DNA of 64,000 nt, from contig NZ_RZHG01000002.1 of NCBI RefSeq assembly GCF_003989795.1, forward strand, positions 78,288-142,287, given 5' to 3'. This document shows positions 35,513 through 44,156 of this stretch, piece after piece (within the stretch, counting starts at the first letter, position 1; each line of letters opens with the position of its first letter). The stretch comes from Vreelandella andesensis (GTDB lineage Bacteria > Pseudomonadota > Gammaproteobacteria > Pseudomonadales > Halomonadaceae). Below the pieces are notes generated by a model that was not told the origin of the DNA, searched no databases, and saw nothing but the letters and a program-made list of their open reading frames with translations. The translations under genes were made by a program, and so were the position numbers.

Positions 35513-35968
35513 TCAATCGGCTGGAGAGGTTTTTAGAATATTTTCAAGACGTTCGATCTCAGCTCGTGCATTGACGAGTTCGCTTACATCGTACTGCACT
35601 CCAAGGTAATAGATTAAGTTACCCGAGGTATCATGCAGCGGTTGAATCATTAGCCTGTTGTGAAATAGCGTTCCGTCCTTACGATAGTTGCGCAGCGTAA
35701 CCTCAACGGAATCATGTACTTTAAGGGCAGCACGGATCTTATCGAGCTCGGGTTGATCACGATCTTCACCCTGTAGGAAGCGACAGTTGCGACCCAAGAT
35801 TTCATCCTGGCTGTAGCCCGTCATGTGCTCGAAAATTTCATTAGCATAAATAATCGGAGAGTCTGGCTGGTCCGGGTCTGAGAGGGTTACTCCATTGACG
35901 CAAGTGTCCAGAATTTTTGTCAACACGTGCGGGATAACGCCAGTATCTTTATCAGGAATAAATAGCAT
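35513..35968 (-). CDS. Short LOV-domain blue-light photoreceptor
   Basis: This 151-residue protein is a single PAS/LOV domain with short helical extensions. The LOV core GRNCRFLQGEDRDQPELDKIR (about residues 59-79) contains the cysteine that forms the flavin adduct, and the later NYRKDGTLFHNRLMIQPL and YYLGVQYDVSE complete the fold. A C-terminal helix (ELVNARAEIERLENILK) can dimerise, as in the short LOV proteins of Pseudomonas putida. There is no output domain, so it must signal through a partner. It lies 35 bases after the SRPBCC gene on the same strand. Confidence 0.92.
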   Translation of the reverse strand: MLFIPDKDTGVIPHVLTKILDTCVNGVTLSDPDQPDSPIIYANEIFEHMTGYSQDEILGRNCRFLQGEDRDQPELDKIRAALKVHDSVEVTLRNYRKDGTLFHNRLMIQPLHDTSGNLIYYLGVQYDVSELVNARAEIERLENILKTSPAD

Positions 35969-36003
35969 GGTAACTCCAGCAAGGGGGCACGATATTGATA
36001 ATA

Positions 36004-36462
36004 TTAGTCCGTCTTCTTATGGCCAAGTTCCCGTTCGGCCAGAGTCTTCAGGTCGCGTACTACACGATCTGTACCATCCTTGACCGCTATGCGAATGAGT
36101 TTCTCAAACGGCCGCATAGCGAAGCTCAGGCGCGCCAATTCAAAACTGAAGGTGAGCCGTGTGCAGTCCAGTTGAGGTTCGAAAATGTAGTGGATAACAA
36201 ACGGATCCTTGATGCCTTTGAAACATACTCGGCGATCAGGTTCTAGCTCAATGACTTTGAAGTCGGCCTCGGTACGGCGCCCTTGGTCTATTCTTACCTG
36301 CCGCGCTGTCCACCCGACAACCAATGGCCCGCTGCTCAAGGGTGTCAGCTTCTGAACCTCGGGTGACCAGCGTGGATAGTTCTGGGCAAAATCGGTCACT
36401 ACGAAGCCAAAAACATCAGGCACCGAACAGCGAATCAGGATACTGGATTGGGACTTAACCAT
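36004..36462 (-). CDS. SRPBCC-fold (START/polyketide cyclase-like) protein
   Basis: This protein is about 152 residues long if it starts at the ATG at 36462 (MVKSQSSILIRCSVPDVFGFV); starts at 36480 and 36525 would add 6 or 21 residues. The sequence has the SRPBCC pattern: N-terminal strand, DVFGFVVTDFAQNYPRWSPEVQKL, a central beta sheet and a long C-terminal helix (MRPFEKLIRIAVKDGTDRVVRDLKTLAE). These proteins bind hydrophobic ligands. It is the first gene of a two-gene operon with the LOV photoreceptor. Function unknown. Confidence 0.8.
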   Translation of the reverse strand: MVKSQSSILIRCSVPDVFGFVVTDFAQNYPRWSPEVQKLTPLSSGPLVVGWTARQVRIDQGRRTEADFKVIELEPDRRVCFKGIKDPFVIHYIFEPQLDCTRLTFSFELARLSFAMRPFEKLIRIAVKDGTDRVVRDLKTLAERELGHKKTD

Positions 36463-36525
36463 CGTTCGAGTACTTCCCATTAAAACGTTTACGGGAGTTC
36501 GCAACGCTATGAGCATTTGTGCCAA

Positions 36526-36896
36526 TAGAATCGTTGTTGGGTTCTATTGCGAATACGCTAAGCGTTGAACATAGCAGAAATCTCAGCAGGCCCTCAAGGC
36601 GTTATTTACCAGAACGCAACATGGGGCACTGCGCCCGTTTTCCAACGTAACTAAATCGAAATAGTCATTATGGTTATCTTCAGCCAGATATATTTCCATG
36701 CTGAGATACTTTACATCACCACCTATATTTCCCGTTATCCACTCGAACTAGATGCTGCCATGGCGGCGTCAACGATAACGCCTCGATTAGATGCCGCCAT
36801 GGCACTAGGACGTTCACATGTGCCATGAAACGTTCCCGACAAGTTATTTTGATACTAAGACCTGGGCAAACAAGAGCAAGTGCTTTGACTATTTTT
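36526..36896. repeat. Intergenic region with a 22-bp direct repeat
   Basis: This 370-base gap holds no convincing gene. It contains two near-identical copies of ctcgaNtagatgYYgccatggc (36742-36764 and 36782-36803), 40 bases apart. Their position downstream of ttrA and upstream of the SRPBCC gene does not explain them. Confidence 0.5.
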
Positions 36897-39800
36897 TCAA
36901 AGTTTACTTACCTTAACAGGCAATCCCTGTCGCACGCTGGCACCGCTAATGGGTTCTAGCCACGTGCCGCCTACTTCCCGTGTGGGGTCTTGAAAGCCTA
37001 GGTCGTTTATGTTGATACCTGCCCGCATCCAGGGCATGTCGGGTTGAGACTCTCCGTCAATAATGTGCGGCGTGGCACCTAGGTCTTTATGGCCGTAGCC
37101 GTGTTCGATACCCAATGCGCCGGGCACTACGCTTTCGCTGACCAGCGCCAGACCGACCACGCTACCGCCGGGGCTTTCAATGCGAATGGTGTCGCCATGC
37201 TGAATACCAAAGCGCTCGGCGTCCTGGCGATTCATCTGCACAGGGTTGTAAGGCTTGATCATTCTTAGCCGCTCGTTGCCAATGGCATAGGAGTTCATCA
37301 AGTTGGACTTGAATGAGAACGCCAGCAGCGGCCATTGCTGTTCTGAAAACACCTCGCGCATGGCTTGTTTGTTGGCTAGCTGGGGAAGCCTGTGGCGGGG
37401 CACGCCACTATTGGGTAAGCCGTTGGTAGTATCAATACTGGTGCCAACTGCTTCGTTGTAAATACACAGCGTTCGTTTCCACTGGTTTTTTAGATGATCG
37501 CCGATAAAGTGTTCGCTGGCGTCTTCAAAGCGCCCACCTCGCGCGTAAAGGTAAGCAACCGGGCCACGCTCGTCTGTTTTGAGCGTGCGTTCGAGTTTGG
37601 GCAACAATGGGGCAATACCGCCATGAGTGATGTCTGCTGCGTTCGCTTCCGGTAACGGTTCATCTTGAAAAGCAATATTGGCGGCTGCCCGTAGGTAATA
37701 GTCTTCAGCGCGATGAAGCGGGTGAAGGTGGCCATCGGTATCAGGAATGGCGTTGTCGCCAAAGCCGGGCAGCCCCAGCCGCTTAGCAACGGCAATAAAG
37801 AAGCTGTCCATAGATACCGGCTCACCTTCGGCGGTTTTCTGTTGGCGCGGCTCCACAACGGGCCAGCAGGCGGTGGAGAGTTTGCCCAGCGTGCCTTTCC
37901 ATGCACCCGCGAACCCCCATACTTCGTACATCACCGAATCGGGCACGATGTAATCGGCGTAGCGGTTAGTTTCGTTGATAAAACCATCGACAGCGACAAA
38001 CAGCCCTAATCGCTTAGGGTCTTTCAGCTTATCAACAATCACGCTTTTCAGGCCCGCTTGGCCATAAATCGGGTTGGCCATACAGCCAATGACTGCTTTG
38101 ATAGGGTAGGGGTAGCCATCTAGCGCGGAAGGTAAATGTTCGGTGAGCGTAGGCGGTGCTAAGGAACGCCAGGGGGCTTTTGCCGGGTAAGGATTCTCTC
38201 CGGCAGCGGCTTTGCGTTGATACTCTGATGATTTTTCATAGGGAAAGCGTGAGCGGGAAAGGAACACGCCTTGAGGGCCACGTTTACCGGGGAAGTTGGC
38301 TAGGTCGTAGCGGGGGCCTGCTCCCGTACCGCTGTAAGTGCCACCGCCCACTGCGCTGCCGCCTTTCATGTTGTAGTTGCCTGCCAGTAGGTTAAGCATT
38401 TGCACGCTGAAGGCAGCGTAAAAGCCATTACCTGACATCATGCCGCCGTGGCAGTTAACGGCTGCTTTTCTACCATGGCTGGCATAGCGGCGAGCCAAGT
38501 CAATTATCGTTTCTTTAGAAATGCCGCAATGTTCGGCATAGGTGTCTAGATCGTACTCATTGGCTGATTCACGCAGCAGCGATAGGCTGGTTTTTACCGT
38601 CACGGTCGTGCCATCGGCCAGTGTTACCGGGCGTTCATCAAACAGATCAGCGGTCATCACCTCTTCGCTTAGCGCAAGTTCACCGTTTGCCACCACCACA
38701 GGGGTGTCTGCATCACTGCCGGCTTCGGCAAGACCCAGATCACTGGCGCGCAAAAAGTAGCCCCGGCGTGGGTGCTCGAAGGTATCAATTACTAAGTGGG
38801 TGGCATTGGAGTGGGTGGTTTCAGCTGCGGCATCGGCGGCGGCTTGACCGGGTAACTCGAGAAATTCGTGCGCATAGCCTTCGTTATCCAGCAGCCACTG
38901 AATAATCGCCATGGCAAAGGCGCTGTCGGTTCCAGGGCGAATCGGTACCCAGCGGTTGTTGTCCGCAGCATGGGAGGTGGCGGCATTCAGCGCAGGGTCG
39001 ACAATAACATATTCTAACGTGCCGGCGGCACGGGCCTGAGCAATCAAGCGGCCCTGGCGTTTAAAAGGGTTCCCTGCCTGACTAGGCGCAGAGCCGATAT
39101 ACATAATAAAGCGGGCGTTCTGAATATCGGGCTTTACGTGGGCATTGGTGACAAGATTATTCATCACTGCCCCAGAGCCCATGCGGAAAGCCAATCCACA
39201 GTAAGCGCCATGGTGGCCATAGTTGCGAGTAGCGAAGGCGTTAAGAGTGAAACGTTTAAGCAAATCCGAGCGCCCGTAGTCTGTGGCTTCCATCACCATC
39301 AACTGATTAGCTTTGGGGCCGAACTCCGGGTTGTCAGGGTCGATCAGCGTATCGTGGTCGCGTATATCACGCAGGCCGTCTACTTGACCTTCACCAAACA
39401 GATCGCCGCCTTCACATATTTCTTCAATAAGTTGCTCAAAGGAAATTTTTTGCCACTCGCGATTGCCCCGTTCACCTACTCGTTTAAGGCAGTGATCGAT
39501 ACGGAACGGGTTGGTGATTTGGCTCATCATTGCATTGCCGCGGGCACAAGCGGTAGAGCGGTTCACTTGGCCTTGTTCTTTAAAAGCACTCACGCTGCGC
39601 AGTGCATCGGCCACGGGGGTACGCATGGGTAGGTGATCATCGGCGGAAAGCGGGTGGTAAGGATTGCCCGAAACCCGCAGCACCTCTCCACGCGTGTCAT
39701 CGACCCGAACGCGTACGCCGCACTGGGTGGTGCAGCCGTAGCAAATGGTAAAGGCAACCCGCTGGTCAGGTGTAAGGGTTAGCTCGCCGGTGTCTAAATC

Positions 39801-39992
39801 AACGCGGTACTCCGGTGTTAGCGAGTTGCCGTGAATATTGTGCTTAGGTTTTTCACCCGCGCTGCCGGTAACACCTTTGGCCATTTTGGCCAACGGGTCG
39901 GCGTAGCCTACTGCAAAGGTGGCTGCACCGCCTGCGGCAGCAGCGCCTTTAAGAAACCGGCGGCGTGAGAGGTCTTGAGAAGACTTAGCCAT
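36897..39992 (-). CDS. ttrA: Tetrathionate reductase-type molybdopterin oxidoreductase, catalytic subunit
   Basis: This subunit is about 1031 residues long. I chose the ATG at 39992 (MAKSSQDLSRRRFLKG), because it starts a Tat signal peptide; the open frame extends 45 codons upstream inside the ttrC gene. The N-terminal iron-sulfur motif is AFTICYGCTTQCGVRV with a downstream Cys in RSTACARGNAM. The likely Mo-ligand cysteine is in NYGHHGAYCGLAFRMG. Length and motifs fit TtrA, which reduces tetrathionate to thiosulfate in the periplasm. Related ArrA/SrdA-type enzymes cannot be excluded, and the reverse (oxidative) direction is possible. It overlaps ttrC by 8 bases. Confidence 0.82.
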   Translation of the reverse strand: MAKSSQDLSRRRFLKGAAAAGGAATFAVGYADPLAKMAKGVTGSAGEKPKHNIHGNSLTPEYRVDLDTGELTLTPDQRVAFTICYGCTTQCGVRVRVDDTRGEVLRVSGNPYHPLSADDHLPMRTPVADALRSVSAFKEQGQVNRSTACARGNAMMSQITNPFRIDHCLKRVGERGNREWQKISFEQLIEEICEGGDLFGEGQVDGLRDIRDHDTLIDPDNPEFGPKANQLMVMEATDYGRSDLLKRFTLNAFATRNYGHHGAYCGLAFRMGSGAVMNNLVTNAHVKPDIQNARFIMYIGSAPSQAGNPFKRQGRLIAQARAAGTLEYVIVDPALNAATSHAADNNRWVPIRPGTDSAFAMAIIQWLLDNEGYAHEFLELPGQAAADAAAETTHSNATHLVIDTFEHPRRGYFLRASDLGLAEAGSDADTPVVVANGELALSEEVMTADLFDERPVTLADGTTVTVKTSLSLLRESANEYDLDTYAEHCGISKETIIDLARRYASHGRKAAVNCHGGMMSGNGFYAAFSVQMLNLLAGNYNMKGGSAVGGGTYSGTGAGPRYDLANFPGKRGPQGVFLSRSRFPYEKSSEYQRKAAAGENPYPAKAPWRSLAPPTLTEHLPSALDGYPYPIKAVIGCMANPIYGQAGLKSVIVDKLKDPKRLGLFVAVDGFINETNRYADYIVPDSVMYEVWGFAGAWKGTLGKLSTACWPVVEPRQQKTAEGEPVSMDSFFIAVAKRLGLPGFGDNAIPDTDGHLHPLHRAEDYYLRAAANIAFQDEPLPEANAADITHGGIAPLLPKLERTLKTDERGPVAYLYARGGRFEDASEHFIGDHLKNQWKRTLCIYNEAVGTSIDTTNGLPNSGVPRHRLPQLANKQAMREVFSEQQWPLLAFSFKSNLMNSYAIGNERLRMIKPYNPVQMNRQDAERFGIQHGDTIRIESPGGSVVGLALVSESVVPGALGIEHGYGHKDLGATPHIIDGESQPDMPWMRAGININDLGFQDPTREVGGTWLEPISGASVRQGLPVKVSKL

Positions 39993-41199
39993 GGTTAGGC
40001 GCTCCTTGTTTAGCGTTAAGAGAGTCACTGGTAGCGGCAAGAGAATCACTGGATGCATTGGCATCGAGAGGAGTAGGCGTGCTGACACCACCTTGCTGGG
40101 CTTGCCGCCAAGGGATAAACAGTTCAATCAGTAAAATAGCGGCGAGCCACAGACCAAAGGTGCCGACAATGCCTAAAATGCCGGAAGAGCCAGCGGGAAT
40201 GCCATAGTGGTGGAAGCCCGCGCTGTTACGTGCCACATGCTGAACATCCATCAATACCACCCAACGGAACATCCAGCCCATATGAATAGCCACTAGCCCC
40301 AGCAACCATGCCCAGGCAAAAAGAGTAGGTTGGCGCTTGGGTGAGCGTGTTAGTAGCACGATAACAGCGGCGAATAGGCCGATACCGGTGATGCCTCCCC
40401 ATAACGCGGTGTTGCGCCAAGAGGGGCTGTAGCGTACAGATTCAAGTGCGGCGGCTACAGAGCCGACATGGGCATTAATGCCATCTAAAAACCAGCTAAA
40501 GGCGATGAGTCCTGCCACCCCACAAGCCACTAACAGTACATATAGCATCTGTCGAATAGCGGTTTGTGAACAAAGTCCGCTCACCCGGTTAAGTACTAAT
40601 AGCAGCCCCGCGGCAGCAATAAAACCGGTGGCAACCAGCATGGGCGGTAGCCAAATTGTGTTCCATAAGGGGCGAGCTTTGACGATAGCCAACTCAGCAC
40701 CGGTATAGAACATGATGCCGCTAGAAAGTAAAAGCGCGGCCAAGCAAACCACGGCTACCAGCGCTCTGGGCGTAGAACCACTTCCCATGCTTAGCCATTT
40801 TGCGATAAACCCACCAATTCCTGCGGTGTTTCGCTGGGCTTGTAACGCAGGCCGCCAGGCCAACCAAGCAAGGCCTAAGATGCTGATCAGGTAAAGAGGC
40901 AGTACCACACTGCCAATCGACATCCACGAGTGAGTGTTGGCGTAAGCATAAAAGTGCCAGAAACGCAGTGGCTGGTGTAAATCTGCCAACAAGGCCACTG
41001 GTGCTACTAACGTAGTGCTGATGCAAGCAATGAGTGCTAAGCGTGCGGTGGGTAGCCAAGCTTGTTTGCCGAAAATTAACGCCGGAGCAGTTAGCCATAG
41101 ACTGGCGTAAGAGACCGCGATCATAAAAAAGTACTGGACTGCCCAGGGGTACCAAGCGATGTCATAACGTGGGGCGAGTAGTTCAATGGTGGAATTCAT
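39985..41199 (-). CDS. ttrC: NrfD/PsrC-like membrane subunit (tetrathionate reductase TtrC)
   Basis: This protein of about 404 residues starts at ATG 41199 (MNSTIELLAPRYDIAWYPWAVQ); the frame continues upstream inside ttrB. It has about nine hydrophobic segments and NrfD-family sequences (YPWAVQYFFMIAVSYASLWL near the start, LHQPLRFWHFYAYANTHSWMSIGS in the third segment). It would anchor the complex and exchange electrons with the quinone pool. It overlaps ttrB by 17 bases and ttrA by 8 bases. A Thr/Ser/Ala-rich tail ends the protein. Confidence 0.85.
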   Translation of the reverse strand: MNSTIELLAPRYDIAWYPWAVQYFFMIAVSYASLWLTAPALIFGKQAWLPTARLALIACISTTLVAPVALLADLHQPLRFWHFYAYANTHSWMSIGSVVLPLYLISILGLAWLAWRPALQAQRNTAGIGGFIAKWLSMGSGSTPRALVAVVCLAALLLSSGIMFYTGAELAIVKARPLWNTIWLPPMLVATGFIAAAGLLLVLNRVSGLCSQTAIRQMLYVLLVACGVAGLIAFSWFLDGINAHVGSVAAALESVRYSPSWRNTALWGGITGIGLFAAVIVLLTRSPKRQPTLFAWAWLLGLVAIHMGWMFRWVVLMDVQHVARNSAGFHHYGIPAGSSGILGIVGTFGLWLAAILLIELFIPWRQAQQGGVSTPTPLDANASSDSLAATSDSLNAKQGAPNHG

Positions 41200-41959
41200 A
41201 GCCCATCTCCTGACCGTGGGGATCGAACACTTCAAGCGCCACAGGTTCCGCCATCGGGCGAGTAGTGAAGCGCTCATCCATACCTAGGTAGAACACTTGG
41301 GGAAAGGTGTTTTTTTCTGGCTGGAGCACCATGAGGGCGTCGCGATGCTCGTTAATTAGACGGCTAATTTGGCTGTTTGGATCACGCATATCGCCAATAA
41401 TCCGCGCGCCGCCTACGCAGCTTTCAACACAGGCGGGCAACAGCCCAGCTTCTAAACGGTGGGAGCAGAATGTGCACTTGTCAGCGGTTTGCGTTCGTTC
41501 ATTAATGAAGCGTGCATCGTAAGGGCAGGCGTTAACGCAGTAAGCACAGCCGACACAGCGATCACTATCTACCACAACGATGCCATCCTGCTGTTGATAA
41601 GTCGCTTCAACGGGACAAACCGGCACGCAGGGTGGATTTTCGCAGTGGTTACACAGTCGTGGCAGCATAAAAGTCGCCAGCTCACCGCTCTCTTGGTGCT
41701 GTACCTCATATTGAGAAACCGTCGTGCGGAACTGACCTAACGGCGCGGCATTCTCGATATGGCACGACACCGTGCAGGCCTGACAGCCGATACACTGGCG
41801 CAGATCGATCAGCATGCCATAACGTTTGGTGGGGTCGCCTTCGCGACGTGCAGGCTGCTGATTGATACCTGCGTTGGCAAGACTGGAAAACGGTACTAGC
41901 GCAGCGCCTGCACTTAGGCGGGCCAGCTGGCCTAGTAACGACCGGCGTATGGCGTCCAT
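41183..41959 (-). CDS. ttrB: 4Fe-4S ferredoxin-type electron transfer subunit (TtrB)
   Basis: This 258-residue protein has a Tat-like signal (AIRRSLLGQLARLSAGAALVP, then SLANA) and four cysteine clusters: CIGCQACTVSCHIEN, CNHCENPPCVPVCP, CVGCAYCVNACPYDARF and CTFCSHRLEAGLLPACVESC. These bind four 4Fe-4S centres that pass electrons between the membrane and catalytic subunits. It is the first gene of the ttrB-ttrC-ttrA order, the same as in Salmonella. GGAGG lies 4 bases before the ATG. An FNR-like box is about 90 bases upstream. No ttrRS sensor genes are seen nearby. Confidence 0.87.
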   Translation of the reverse strand: MDAIRRSLLGQLARLSAGAALVPFSSLANAGINQQPARREGDPTKRYGMLIDLRQCIGCQACTVSCHIENAAPLGQFRTTVSQYEVQHQESGELATFMLPRLCNHCENPPCVPVCPVEATYQQQDGIVVVDSDRCVGCAYCVNACPYDARFINERTQTADKCTFCSHRLEAGLLPACVESCVGGARIIGDMRDPNSQISRLINEHRDALMVLQPEKNTFPQVFYLGMDERFTTRPMAEPVALEVFDPHGQEMGYEFHH

Positions 41960-42047
41960 AACGCCTCCTTAGCTGATGAAGATCACGCGCACATGGCGGC
42001 GGAAGATCGAGATACACTAAGGATACGCTGTTGGTTAATGTGAAAAA

Positions 42048-42061
42048 TTGATACGTGTCAA
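42048..42061. promoter_or_regulatory. FNR/ANR-like binding site upstream of ttrBCA
   Basis: TTGATACGTGTCAA matches the FNR consensus TTGATNNNNATCAA with one change. It lies about 90 bases before the ttrB start and about 185 bases before the rhodanese start on the other strand. Oxygen control of ttr by FNR is known in Salmonella; here it is inferred. Confidence 0.6.
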
Positions 42062-42245
42062 TGAGTTACCGTTAAAGTCTTAATGCTGCCTTAATCTTAA
42101 AGCGCTAACAAACTGTTTTTAAAGCGTTATGGGAGCAACAGGATCTATCGATTTATATTCATATTTGATGCGACTAAATACCTCGTGCGGACGCCTTAAA
42201 AATGGGCTAATATTTAATTGTGTTATTAGCTTATAGGTTTTTGTT

Positions 42246-42836
42246 ATGAAAAAATTAAGAATAATTCTGACGACTGCGATGGTTACCGCGCTAATACCGG
42301 CATCTACCGTTGTCGTTGCTGATGATGCAGCAGCCTACCGCGAGACGTCCTTAGGACTTTATGTGAACGCGCGAGAAGCCTATGCGTTACTTGAGGAAAA
42401 CGAGGACGCTATTTTGATTGATGTCCGTGACCCAGTTGAAATCAAATTTACAGGCTTCGCTGAGCCTACCGATATACATGTACCCTGGGTCATTGCTGAC
42501 AACAGTCAGTTTGACGCAGCAAACAGTACTTGGCCGATGGTGCGCAATTCTGATTTCGCGGAACAGGTCCAGGTAGCCCTAGCTAAGCATCAAGTTAACG
42601 AAAACACGCCTATTATTGTTATGTGCCGCTCGGGGGCAACACGTAGTGCGCCCGCAGCGGATGAAATTGCAAGTATGGGATTTTCTAACGTGTATTCGGT
42701 GAGTGATGGTTTTGAAGGCGGTACCTTGGCAGAAGGGGACTCTAAAGGAGTCCGTGCTCGTAATGGCTGGCGCAATTCAGGTTTACCGTGGAGTTATGAC
42801 GTAGATCCGAATGTAGCTTGGTCTAGTGCTCAATAA
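42246..42836 (+). CDS. Exported rhodanese-like protein
   Basis: This 196-residue protein has a signal peptide (about residues 1-25, ending VVVADDAAA) and a rhodanese domain (about 38-175). The active-site loop is VMCRSGATRSAPAADEIASMG with the persulfide-forming cysteine. Rhodaneses transfer sulfane sulfur; an exported one would act on periplasmic thiosulfate or persulfide. It is divergent from ttrBCA and lies 43 bases before the DsrE-like gene. Partner and acceptor are unknown. Confidence 0.88.
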   Translation: MKKLRIILTTAMVTALIPASTVVVADDAAAYRETSLGLYVNAREAYALLEENEDAILIDVRDPVEIKFTGFAEPTDIHVPWVIADNSQFDAANSTWPMVRNSDFAEQVQVALAKHQVNENTPIIVMCRSGATRSAPAADEIASMGFSNVYSVSDGFEGGTLAEGDSKGVRARNGWRNSGLPWSYDVDPNVAWSSAQ

Positions 42837-42879
42837 TAAGGTGCACACAACACCTAACTACTCTTTAAAGGAAACAACT

Positions 42880-43338
42880 ATGCGAAAATTATTATTGATA
42901 GCCGGTGCTTTTGCTTTTGCAGTTCCTGTACTGGCAACAGCTGAAAACCACTCCAGTGAGAGCGATAAAGCTCTAATAATCTTGACTAGTGACTCTCTTG
43001 AAACACAAACCATGGCGATGATATTGGGTAACGCTATGTATCAACAGGGGACGGAGTTACATTTTCTGCTATGCGATGCAGCAGGTGATCTTGCTGTTAG
43101 TGGTTACGAGAGCGATAAAGCTGTTAACACCCCGCCTAGTAATCCTGCAGGGCAAGTGACGCCAGAAGGTATATTAAGCATGCTTATGGCGGAAGGGGCA
43201 AATGTTGATGTCTGCGCAATTTACCTCCCCAACTCAGATTATACTCAAGAAAATCTTTTAGATGGTGTCGGCGTTGCTGCACCAGGTCCAATGGCAGAAA
43301 TGATGCGTGACCCGAACATACCAGTGCTCAGCTTTTAA
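42880..43338 (+). CDS. Exported DsrE-like protein
   Basis: This protein of about 152 residues starts at ATG 42880 (MRKLLLIAGAFAFAVPVLATAE), preceded by AAAGGAAAC. A signal peptide is followed by a DsrE/DsrF-like fold: ALIILTSDSLETQTMAMILGNAMYQQGTELHFLLCDAAGDLA and CAIYLPNSDYTQENLLDGVGVA. DsrE-like proteins carry sulfur on conserved cysteines; here Cys residues occur in LLCDAAG and VDVCAIYLP. It probably acts with the upstream rhodanese. A strong terminator follows. Confidence 0.8.
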   Translation: MRKLLLIAGAFAFAVPVLATAENHSSESDKALIILTSDSLETQTMAMILGNAMYQQGTELHFLLCDAAGDLAVSGYESDKAVNTPPSNPAGQVTPEGILSMLMAEGANVDVCAIYLPNSDYTQENLLDGVGVAAPGPMAEMMRDPNIPVLSF

Positions 43339-43350
43339 TTATTAACCGAT

Positions 43351-43390
43351 AACTGCGCTATGACGAGTAAGCTCGTGGCGCAGTTTTTTT
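43351..43390 (+). terminator. Rho-independent terminator after the DsrE-like gene
   Basis: The stem aactgcgc/gcgcagtt with an inner acgag/ctcgt helix is followed by eight T. Confidence 0.9.
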
Positions 43391-43515
43391 TGTTGTGTTT
43401 AAAATAGTCACCAGCTCTATGTTTTGCTAAAAAATCCTCTGATTAATGATTTTTTTAGCTTGTATAAGTCGTGCTACTAGAAATGGTTTTTTAATTTATG
43501 GTGATTGGAGGTGAT

Positions 43516-43752
43516 GTGATTTTTCCCCCACGGTTTTCTCGCGCTATTTTTTCTATTTTAATGTCAATTTATATGGTTACTATAATGACATTTGTCATTA
43601 CCTGGGCTAATACAGGAATGGTGGATGGTTTTCTTGGGCGCTGGTGGCAAGCATTTTATATTGCATGGCCAATAGCATTCTGCCTGATATTAGTAGGGGC
43701 TCCTCAGCTACAAAAATTAGCGGCTATGTTGATTAGAAGAGATTTTAAATAA
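43516..43752 (+). CDS. DUF2798 family small membrane protein
   Basis: This protein of 78-84 residues has two hydrophobic segments (about IFSILMSIYMVTIMTFVITWA and FYIAWPIAFCLILVGAPQL). The pattern PPRFSRAIFSILMS...WANTG...FLGRWWQAFYIAWPIAF is that of DUF2798. The start is uncertain: GTG at 43516 has GGAGG 4 bases upstream, while ATG at 43498 has no ribosome binding site. Function unknown. It lies alone, between a terminator and the broken peroxiredoxin gene. Confidence 0.75.
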   Translation: MIFPPRFSRAIFSILMSIYMVTIMTFVITWANTGMVDGFLGRWWQAFYIAWPIAFCLILVGAPQLQKLAAMLIRRDFK

Positions 43753-43881
43753 CAGCTTATAAATCCTTGCTGTGCGCCGCTAACAAGTACAACGCCTTAA
43801 TATTATTGTGTAGTCCACATTACCAAACATAACGGCACCCAAAACGTATTTGGTCTGCTGAGGAAAGGATATTTAATTTTA

Positions 43882-44078
43882 GTGATGCAATCGGTCATGC
43901 CCCAGATTAACCGCCAATCTCGCGATTTCACTGCTAAAACTACGCACGGTGAAAAGTCGTTGAGCGACTATCGTAGTAAGTGGTTAGTACTTTTTGCCCA
44001 CCCGTCTGATTTTACGCAGGTATGCACCACGAAGGCTACGAGTACACTGACTGGTACTTCTGCAAAAAATCCGTTTAA
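43882..44078 (+). pseudogene. Peroxiredoxin with internal deletion
   Basis: The first 50 codons read MPQINRQSRDFTAKTTHGEKSLSDYRSKWLVLFAHPSDFTQVCTT, the N terminus of an AhpC/TSA peroxiredoxin up to its peroxidatic Cys. From 44028 a different frame reads HEGYEYTDWYFCKKSV and stops at 44078, the C-terminal end of the same family (GYEC-DWYFCKKS). The middle of about 130 codons is missing and the two ends are joined out of frame at about 44025-44033. The GYEC cysteine is also changed to Tyr. It cannot make a working enzyme. Confidence 0.85.
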
Positions 44079-44156
44079 CACCTGTTGATGACGACTGGAT
44101 GACTGACTACGGTCAGTCATCACGGAGTTTTCAGCCAATTTTTAGGAGAATAACGC

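Noticed and set aside
41200..41277. Upstream extension of the ttrC frame (MSASLLARWRNLW)
   Set aside because: It lies fully inside ttrB, and the internal Met at 41199 matches the usual start of NrfD-like proteins.
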